Source: CAIMZW01 sp037133095 (GTDB lineage Bacteria > Actinomycetota > Actinomycetes > Nanopelagicales > Nanopelagicaceae). From it: a stretch of 32,657 nucleotides of DNA. Under the pieces are notes generated by a model that was given only the letters and a program-made list of their open reading frames with translations, made no database searches and was not told where the DNA came from. This document shows positions 16,206-23,141 of this stretch, piece by piece. Position 1 is the stretch's first letter. Every line of letters begins with the position of its first letter. A program made the position numbers and the translations under genes. The stretch covers positions 1 through 32,657 of the forward strand of contig JBAXOT010000021.1 in the NCBI GenBank assembly GCA_037133095.1, in the 5' to 3' direction.

Positions 16206-16523
16206 CTACTTACCGCCTCTGATGCATCCATTTATGAAATCACTTCTATTTTTCACGGTGTTGGACATTCCCTTTTGCAAACCATAGGTCGGCCAGACCA
16301 ATTCACAAAATGCTCGTAACTTCTTCGGAGAGATACTTTTATCTGATAACTCCTTGGTCGAGAAAAAATTTCTAAATTCATTAAATTTCGTGCTTACGTT
16401 CCTTAATTCTTGCCCATATCTGTAGCCATCAATATATGGCTTATTATGAATAAAAGCAGATGGCGAACAGCCGACAAGAAGACCAAGTACAAGAACGCCG
16501 AAGAAAATGAAACCTCTTTTCAT
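16206..16523 (-). CDS. Small lipoprotein, last gene of the tubulin-like operon
   Basis: A 105-residue protein with a clear lipoprotein signal: basic start MKRG, hydrophobic core, and lipobox LVGC with the lipid-bearing cysteine at residue 19. The mature part (86 residues) is charged, includes two more cysteines (in FCELVWP and NGCIRGG) that could form a disulphide, and resembles no family I know. It begins 24 bases after the stop of the two-helix membrane protein and is therefore probably the last gene of the six-gene operon. It would lie outside the cell membrane, where the large vWA ectodomain also lies. Confidence 0.75.
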   Translation of the reverse strand: MKRGFIFFGVLVLGLLVGCSPSAFIHNKPYIDGYRYGQELRNVSTKFNEFRNFFSTKELSDKSISPKKLRAFCELVWPTYGLQKGMSNTVKNRSDFINGCIRGGK

Positions 16524-16547
16524 ACGAACCCGAGATACCCAATTAGG

Positions 16548-17954
16548 CTAATTGAAATCTGAATCTGGCTGGAAAGAAACTTCATTTTGATGACCAGTGG
16601 AGATTCCCTTACCGCCGGCAAGACTTTGAATATCGCTATTTTGCATGGGTCCCGCTAAATCAACTCTTATCGCCAACTCAAGGCCTTTCAGTTCATCGCC
16701 CAACCTTGGGATTGATTGCACGTGTGGGTCGTGAATTGGCAAACCATTTGCTACGAAGCCAAAACTTTTATATTCAGAATGTACTGCATTTGCCTGGCCA
16801 GTCAATGAAAATATATGAATAGATAATGCTGGAACTTGCTGTGAACTTTCTTCAAAAATGCTAGTTAAGAAATGCTCGACATTCTGATTCTCTCCACCAC
16901 CCAAACTCCACTCAATCTTGTCAAGTGGGTCTCTAGACAACGCAACAACTGGAATATTTAGCGCAGGAATAATTGTCTCTCGAATAAATTCAGCCGCCTC
17001 CCCGACTTTCTTCTCCCCTACAATCAATGTTGCTTCCCTTCTTTCAGTCATCATGCTGCTCCCGGAATCAGCGTTGAAAGACTCTGATCGAATTCGTCGA
17101 ACTTCGTTGAGCATCATGCTTCGGTGGTGATTCGGAGATTCCGGCAAGTCATTTTCTAACGTACCGATATTAAATCCTGAATCATCAAATCCTAGATTCG
17201 AAGAGACTTCACTTACTAATTCATCAAATGCCTTAGATCTCCAGCCTCTGCACATCACTCTTTGCACGATTTTCCGATTCAAACTCATTTGCATGGCATC
17301 ATCTTTTACATATGCTCGAGCCAGTCGAATATTTAATGGGAGATATTCATAGTCAATACCTTCTGCTGGATCTTCCAGCCAGGATTGAGAAACACTCCAA
17401 GGTCTGTGTAAACATTCGCTGAGCAATTTCAACCAACTTATTGCTTGGATCTTTACACTTTCAAGTCGTTCCTTTTCATCTTGTAAATATGCGACCGATG
17501 AAACGTAATAATTCATATTTGAAAGCGAAAGTTCCATTTGACGTTTAAATGTGGACCATCTTCGGTAGTAGGAGGCCATACTAGAAAGAAAAAGGACTAA
17601 GAAGACACCAACACTAAAGACGATTCGTTCGCTAAGTGGCCAATTTATTATATTAAGGAAAGTTAGAGCTGGGAAAAGAGTTCTTAATGCACTAACAATC
17701 GCGAAAAGAAGAATGGAAAAAATAAATGCGGAAATTAACTTTCGGGAGAAAACCTTTCGCATTTTCATCAACTCTTCGTATTCAGGCGCGCTGATAGATT
17801 TCAACTGCATGTAGTCATGCCTGCCTGCTGAATTAAGGCTTTGAATTTCGTTTTCCAACATCTCAATCAATTTCCATGAAAACGTGCCTTCACGTTCTTG
17901 TATCCACACGGTGAGCGATTCTTCTATTTTTTTGAGTTCTTCCTCATTAATCAA
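16548..17954 (-). CDS. Two-helix membrane protein of unknown function, tubulin-like operon
   Basis: A 468-residue protein I cannot assign to a family. It has a charged helical start (1-70), two membrane helices (about 73-95 and 108-128) separated by a short loop, then a long soluble part. By the positive-inside rule (RKVFSRK before helix 1, RRWSTFKR after helix 2) both ends are cytosolic. The C-terminal region (about 300-400) looks alpha/beta, with strand-like REATLIVGE, IPVVALSR and ALSIHIFSLTG. The start is TTG 17954, with AAGGAG 6 bases upstream, and overlaps the stop of the preceding gene by 8 bases. It may anchor or cap the tubulin-like polymer at the membrane; that is inference from context only. 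Confidence 0.8.
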   Translation of the reverse strand: MINEEELKKIEESLTVWIQEREGTFSWKLIEMLENEIQSLNSAGRHDYMQLKSISAPEYEELMKMRKVFSRKLISAFIFSILLFAIVSALRTLFPALTFLNIINWPLSERIVFSVGVFLVLFLSSMASYYRRWSTFKRQMELSLSNMNYYVSSVAYLQDEKERLESVKIQAISWLKLLSECLHRPWSVSQSWLEDPAEGIDYEYLPLNIRLARAYVKDDAMQMSLNRKIVQRVMCRGWRSKAFDELVSEVSSNLGFDDSGFNIGTLENDLPESPNHHRSMMLNEVRRIRSESFNADSGSSMMTERREATLIVGEKKVGEAAEFIRETIIPALNIPVVALSRDPLDKIEWSLGGGENQNVEHFLTSIFEESSQQVPALSIHIFSLTGQANAVHSEYKSFGFVANGLPIHDPHVQSIPRLGDELKGLELAIRVDLAGPMQNSDIQSLAGGKGISTGHQNEVSFQPDSDFN

Positions 17955-19659
17955 TTTCTACTCCTTCAAAAGGATTTAGATTCGAAACGACAATGGCTCT
18001 GGGCGCTAAATCTTCTAAAGTTCCATAATCATCACTTTCATTTTGAGTGACTAGATTGACAGTCGTCTCAGATGTCTGTTCTTCAGATATATTCGTCACT
18101 TTTTCATTTTTTGTTTCTTCTAAATTAACTTCAGCCAAATATTCTGTCGGAACCAGTAGCCGATGAACCTCGGACTCCAATTTGACCCGCTCACTTTGAA
18201 TCAGAGCCAGTGCCTTGCGAACTAACCCAATGTTATCGAAATCAATTTTTTCTATTTTTAATAAGGGATGATTCTTTTCACTTATGATTTCGGAAAAGGC
18301 TTTTTGCGGAATCCAAGTATCTAACGGATCGAAGAGGAGACTAGAAACACTTCCGACCACCGGTCGAAGTCCGTCTCTTTCGAGGCTCTCAATACCTTCC
18401 GGGTTCTCTGAACCATCTAAATTTGCAAAAATATACTGTCGAATTTTGCGCCAAAGCAGGTGACTCGAATGGATTTCTCCAACAATCTTTTCTTTTGAGA
18501 TTTCAGCTAATGCCTTCTCTTTCATAGTTTCAATAGATAAAGCCTTTTCTAAAATCTCTCTGTCCAATTTGTCTAGAATTCGACGATTCAAGTCGATATT
18601 CGCATCTACCTCGGCAGCTCCATCTTCACCTTGAAAAACCCGATTGAATTTTCTATTCACCAAGGAGATGACTCTGTTAACTATCCATCCGGGAATCGCC
18701 ATAGCCTTATCCTTCGTGAAGGAAAGAAAATCAAGGACTTGTCGAATTACTCCAATTTTTCTACGATTTAGTCCTTCATTTTGTCGAAAGGGACGAAAAG
18801 CTAATTCGCGATTTTCAAATGCAAAGGAATTTTCGATCATTTGACTTATCAATTTTGGTATTTGACCTTCACTGAGATACATAATCCCATCAAGTTGAAT
18901 TCCCGTTTCTGGTCGAAACATCAAATCTTCGGGATTAAGGGCAGCCTTAAGTGACTTGGCAGCTTGACTTTTCGCCAGACCTTCACTGATTACGCCGCGA
19001 ACGAATGATCGAATAACCCAAATTCGGTCTGTTGTTGAACTATTCCTAAATTCTCCCATTTCGAATATTCCTTTGGGTGCTCCAGCCCAGATGCCGCTTA
19101 TGGAGGCAACATTAGCTATGGCGAGACGCTCAAGCAGACGAGGCTCTCCTATCCCAGAGTCAACGCCAAGCGGAGATATCCGATTTTCGGGAGCAATAAT
19201 CACCTGGTAGGTCCAAGGGATTTGCAACTGGACAAAACTAATTACATTTTGAACTCCACTAATCGAAATTATTGCATTTATTCTCTCGACTAAAGTGGTT
19301 GCGGGAACTCCGCCACGTATCTGGGTGTCCAATAGATTAAAATAATGCGATTGAAGAGAACTATCTTCGTTTTGGTTCGCAAAAAAACGTAATACCACAA
19401 TCCGAACGATTTTTTGTCTATACCTTGCAATTTCATCTAGAACGTCGACTTCACCAGATTGGAAGCGATCAAATACTTCACCTCGCAAACGCGAACTAGT
19501 CGATTCTTCTTTCGAACCTTGTGGAGTTACCCATACAGCTTGACTTAACAATCCCGCTTTTGTCCAAGCTTGTGCAATTTCTCGGAGGGCGAGACCAAGT
19601 TCGCCTTCGGGAAGAAGTATCACATTTATTGACTCGCCAGGCCACGGATTTGTTGCCAT
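17947..19659 (-). CDS. Soluble protein of unknown function next to the tubulin-like gene
   Basis: A 570-residue protein with no recognised family. No signal peptide is seen. The first about 220 residues alternate hydrophobic strands and helices (INVILLPEGELGLALREIA, KIVRIVVLRFFA, YQVIIAPENRISPLGVD), like an alpha/beta domain. Around 310-335 is an amphipathic, moderately hydrophobic stretch (AIPGWIVNRVISLVNRKFNRVF) that could touch the membrane. Residues about 350-395 are a likely coiled coil rich in Leu, Glu and Lys, and the C-terminal 60 residues are acidic and low in complexity. It starts 4 bases after the tubulin-like stop and overlaps the next gene by 8 bases, so it is tightly coupled to both. 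A partner or regulator of the polymer is the likeliest role. Confidence 0.8.
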   Translation of the reverse strand: MATNPWPGESINVILLPEGELGLALREIAQAWTKAGLLSQAVWVTPQGSKEESTSSRLRGEVFDRFQSGEVDVLDEIARYRQKIVRIVVLRFFANQNEDSSLQSHYFNLLDTQIRGGVPATTLVERINAIISISGVQNVISFVQLQIPWTYQVIIAPENRISPLGVDSGIGEPRLLERLAIANVASISGIWAGAPKGIFEMGEFRNSSTTDRIWVIRSFVRGVISEGLAKSQAAKSLKAALNPEDLMFRPETGIQLDGIMYLSEGQIPKLISQMIENSFAFENRELAFRPFRQNEGLNRRKIGVIRQVLDFLSFTKDKAMAIPGWIVNRVISLVNRKFNRVFQGEDGAAEVDANIDLNRRILDKLDREILEKALSIETMKEKALAEISKEKIVGEIHSSHLLWRKIRQYIFANLDGSENPEGIESLERDGLRPVVGSVSSLLFDPLDTWIPQKAFSEIISEKNHPLLKIEKIDFDNIGLVRKALALIQSERVKLESEVHRLLVPTEYLAEVNLEETKNEKVTNISEEQTSETTVNLVTQNESDDYGTLEDLAPRAIVVSNLNPFEGVEID

Positions 19660-19663
19660 GACG

Positions 19664-22600
19664 TTAGTTGAATTCTTCTGTAGTCATGGATTCAATATTT
19701 TCCTTTAATAATTGAAGGTCTGAGAATATGTATGGAGCAATCTCCCAATTTCTTTGAACTACGTATGGGTCTCCCGTAGCGATATATTTATTGAATAGAG
19801 TTTCGTAATTGATTCTCTGAGAATTGAAGAATGACGCTAACGCAGTTCTTCTTTCTTCTTCAGTCTGATCCTTTGTCCCTGCTCTTTCTTCACGTGGGAT
19901 GGGTGCATCACTGGATTGCTCTCCCGAGATTACCCATTGTTTCAATTCTTGAAGTGGTGGCGTATCAAGTGAACCTAATTCAATCAGCCTCTTGTAGGGA
20001 AGCAAGGGTCCAAGAGGATTTTGGATATTGGAATTACCTAGTGCAAGAGCAATGGATAGTGATTCCAAGACAGTCCCTAGAAATTGATTATCTTCAGCAA
20101 TTCCAGGATAAAGAAGAGGGTGAGGGAAAGAGAGCCAACCACCATTTGGGGACCAGATTTCAATTTTAGGACCTAATTCGTCATGTCCCGTAGATCGGTA
20201 GTATCCGAGTGCGGTAGCGACAAACCAACCCCGTATCATTGCATGGATTTTGATTTGGTCCGCAGGGATGAATTCCCGCAGGTTTCGGGCTCGACGCCAC
20301 TGCCAAAAGCCAGCTCTTCCATCTCTGGTCATGGAAGCTCGTGACCACGATGCTGATATCGGTGTCATTATTGAGTCATAGACTATTGGTTGGAATGGCT
20401 TGCGTTGCATGGAATAAACATCGATTGTTTGTGTAGCACTTTCTCCGATGGCCCCCAGGGCCGCCCGCGCTTCCGTATCCTGCAAGCCGGCAGTGGTAAT
20501 AATATGTTCAAAGAGATCGCGCATTTGACTGTCATTGGCAAAAGGAACCACGCTAAATAACGTGACAAAATCAGTTGCTGATTCGTTGGGGTGAACGGCT
20601 GCAAGCACGGTCGTATTAACCTTAATTAATGGCGCCGCGGCGTCGAGAACTCCTGCCATCTCTTGCGCAAAAGTATTTCTTCGCTGCATCAGAGCTGTCT
20701 CCTCGGCGGCGCCAACACTTAAGTATTCCGCTAGCGAGACATTGAGATAATCACCGAATGCAGTACTAGGCCGACTTATCCAACGTCGTGCACGATCCAA
20801 ATATATTTGTGGATCAGAAGCAAGAGAATAAACAGCCTTCCTAGAACTTTCATCAGCATTCGCTCGAAAAAAACGATTAGTGGGGACCCACGCAGCAGAC
20901 TGAGTAAAAAAATTGAAACCACATCGGGGCTCATCAGGGTTGAGTCCATCATCACCGAGAAGAATCTTGACCGCAACTTTATCCGCATCATTTCTCTCTG
21001 CAGTGCGCTCCTCTGTTGTCAGAGTTTCAGTCACAAGCCGCGAATACTCCGCTGGGTAGTTATCAACAGGAATCAACAATCGCTCGTTAGGGGGTGGCGT
21101 GAAACGCAAGGGAACATCCGGATGAAGCGCATCGGGCCAATTCTTGAAGTCATTGATTCGCCCATCGGGCATGAGATCCACTTTAATTTTTTCTTTTAAA
21201 GTAGAAACACCTCCCATGCATGCAGCTCGAAGCCCAGCCAAGAGACCTGCCTTAAAGTCTGTGATTACTTCGATTGCTGTGTTGCGTAAGTCAATCTCAG
21301 CTGCGAAATCGCCGAGCCCATTGGAAAGACGCATCGCGGCCGTCTGAACATCGGGATGAGCTGCCGGCATTCTTTGCTGTCCAGATGCTGTCAACGCTTG
21401 GTGAATACTGCCCTGCAGACTTCCTAAGATGCGCTCCAACTCTGCCTTCTCGTTGGCTAACTCGGTGAGATAGAAACCAATCTCTCGGTCTAACTCTTCT
21501 AAATGGCGGACAACGACTGGCAATCCCCACCGTCCAATACAGCGAGCGACATACTTGGGGAATTGATCTGAAATTTGTGCCACCCACGCTCGAACAGAGC
21601 CATTACGAAGATGGGCTTCCTGAGACAGATATTCCGCCTTATTCCGCTCAAGATAATTAAGGAAGCCCGACTGCCATTCCAATGGTGTTAACCCGTCTCG
21701 ATTCATAGACAAGGAAGCATGAGCTAAAGCCCCTTCACGAAACGAGCTTTTACGAACATTCTGATCCGGCGGACGAAGCGCGTCGATAACATCATTGGCA
21801 GGGTTGCGTTCATTTAATCCTGAATCTTCCAGGAACTGAAGCCAGGAGTCGGAGACCGAGTCGCGTAACTTCTCTTCATTCGTTCGAGAGTCGCTGATCG
21901 GCAAATTTCGCAAGTGACTTTCCAACAGTCTCTCAACGCTGTCTTTGGCAATAATCTCACTGCAAAATTGTCGGAAACGATCTCGCCCCAAGGATAGTCG
22001 AGCAAAGCCCATGGAAGAAAAAGGCGGGCGAACATTGCCTGGTAAATTATGTAGATGTCTCGTCAATAACCCTGTTGAGTCTGCTAATTGAGCAGGACTA
22101 GAGCCAGTGGCTTCCAGATTATTTAAGTAGTAATTCCAGAACTGGTCTTGAACTTTTTCATCCGAGATCAGGGCACCGAGCGAGGAGGCAACCGCAGTAA
22201 AGACAGCATCAGGAGTTAGGAAATCAATTCCAAGACTATTACGCCGCCCAATTAGGAAAGTGTGACGGGCGCCCAAAACGTAGCCCGCACCTATTGAAGG
22301 AATCAGTCCCAGCCCTTGATAGAGATCGATCGTCTCAGGAGTCGGCGTCCCAGCCCACAGCCCCGACATCGACTCGCACAGGGCGGCGAGTGCATTCGCA
22401 GCTGTTCCCTCGACTCCTTTTCCAAGACTTTCAAAGACTTCCGCCGTGTAGAGGAAAGCAATCGGGCGCTGCAGCCACTGATCACCACTAGCAATTTTAA
22501 TTGCCTCCATCACGTCAATAAATGCACCAGCACCTGACCCTCCAGCCAAAGAAGAAATCACGATAACGGCTGGAGTCGCGACTCCTCCTGCTTGCATACC

Positions 22601-23101
22601 AAGTTTGCTAGCCAGGTCGTTCAATTGATTGGTGGCTTCTGCCGATTGCAACCTTCCTACAGCACCTACTACCGCTTCATGAATTCGTTTTAGCTTCGAA
22701 ACCGCAACCGCACGCCCGATTGCTCTAAATTGCCCAGCACCATCCTGCAACGGAGTGATAACAGCGGCTGGATGTGGCATCCAGTCTGCAAATCTATTCA
22801 TATCATTCTTTGGAAGACGAATATTGCTGTGAGCCTGTCCTACGAGCGCCGCGGCAAGCGCCTCGTAAGCCGTATTTTCTGGGGCAAGACCTCGATAGAG
22901 ATTGGGCGCAAGAAAGGGCGCTGCAGGAAATTTATCTGCTTGATTTGTGGGCGTATCAAAATGAAGCATTTGCCAAGCCTCTGGCCAACTTCCGTCCCAT
23001 CCATGTGTTTCAACTAATTTGCGCTCTAGAACGACTCGCATCGCACGCAAAGTCTTGCCTCCTGAGCCACCTACGCCAACTAGCAGAAACGGACGAAGCA
23101 T
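19664..23101 (-). CDS. Tubulin/FtsZ-superfamily GTPase-like protein (Tubulin_2), 1145 aa
   Basis: A giant tubulin-like protein. Residues 1-300 carry the FtsZ/tubulin nucleotide-binding landmarks in order: LLVGVGGSGGKTLRAMR (8-22 region, T1 loop, cf. FtsZ GVGGGGGNAVNRM), HFDTPTNQAD (47-56, cf. NTD in T2), QDGAGQFRAIGRAV (119-132, cf. GLGAGxxPxVGRxAA, T3), and the tubulin signature SSLAGGSGAGAF (183-194, cf. GGGTGTGAAP, T4). It is far longer than FtsZ (about 400); the further 800 residues are mostly helical and charged and of unknown fold. No membrane segment is seen, so it should be cytosolic. ATG 23101 follows GAGGAGA. It lies 40 bases after the vWA gene and 4 before the next. Whether it polymerises or binds GTP is inferred from motifs. 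Confidence 0.88.
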   Translation of the reverse strand: MLRPFLLVGVGGSGGKTLRAMRVVLERKLVETHGWDGSWPEAWQMLHFDTPTNQADKFPAAPFLAPNLYRGLAPENTAYEALAAALVGQAHSNIRLPKNDMNRFADWMPHPAAVITPLQDGAGQFRAIGRAVAVSKLKRIHEAVVGAVGRLQSAEATNQLNDLASKLGMQAGGVATPAVIVISSLAGGSGAGAFIDVMEAIKIASGDQWLQRPIAFLYTAEVFESLGKGVEGTAANALAALCESMSGLWAGTPTPETIDLYQGLGLIPSIGAGYVLGARHTFLIGRRNSLGIDFLTPDAVFTAVASSLGALISDEKVQDQFWNYYLNNLEATGSSPAQLADSTGLLTRHLHNLPGNVRPPFSSMGFARLSLGRDRFRQFCSEIIAKDSVERLLESHLRNLPISDSRTNEEKLRDSVSDSWLQFLEDSGLNERNPANDVIDALRPPDQNVRKSSFREGALAHASLSMNRDGLTPLEWQSGFLNYLERNKAEYLSQEAHLRNGSVRAWVAQISDQFPKYVARCIGRWGLPVVVRHLEELDREIGFYLTELANEKAELERILGSLQGSIHQALTASGQQRMPAAHPDVQTAAMRLSNGLGDFAAEIDLRNTAIEVITDFKAGLLAGLRAACMGGVSTLKEKIKVDLMPDGRINDFKNWPDALHPDVPLRFTPPPNERLLIPVDNYPAEYSRLVTETLTTEERTAERNDADKVAVKILLGDDGLNPDEPRCGFNFFTQSAAWVPTNRFFRANADESSRKAVYSLASDPQIYLDRARRWISRPSTAFGDYLNVSLAEYLSVGAAEETALMQRRNTFAQEMAGVLDAAAPLIKVNTTVLAAVHPNESATDFVTLFSVVPFANDSQMRDLFEHIITTAGLQDTEARAALGAIGESATQTIDVYSMQRKPFQPIVYDSIMTPISASWSRASMTRDGRAGFWQWRRARNLREFIPADQIKIHAMIRGWFVATALGYYRSTGHDELGPKIEIWSPNGGWLSFPHPLLYPGIAEDNQFLGTVLESLSIALALGNSNIQNPLGPLLPYKRLIELGSLDTPPLQELKQWVISGEQSSDAPIPREERAGTKDQTEEERRTALASFFNSQRINYETLFNKYIATGDPYVVQRNWEIAPYIFSDLQLLKENIESMTTEEFN

Positions 23102-23141
23102 TTCTTTCTCCTCTTAATCAGTAGGTAAATAAAGCAAAATG

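Noticed and set aside
19664..23101. Walker A P-loop near GSGGKT at the N-terminus of the large protein
   Set aside because: The spacing does not fit GxxxxGK[ST]; position 10 is Val. The order of further loops fits the tubulin/FtsZ fold instead.
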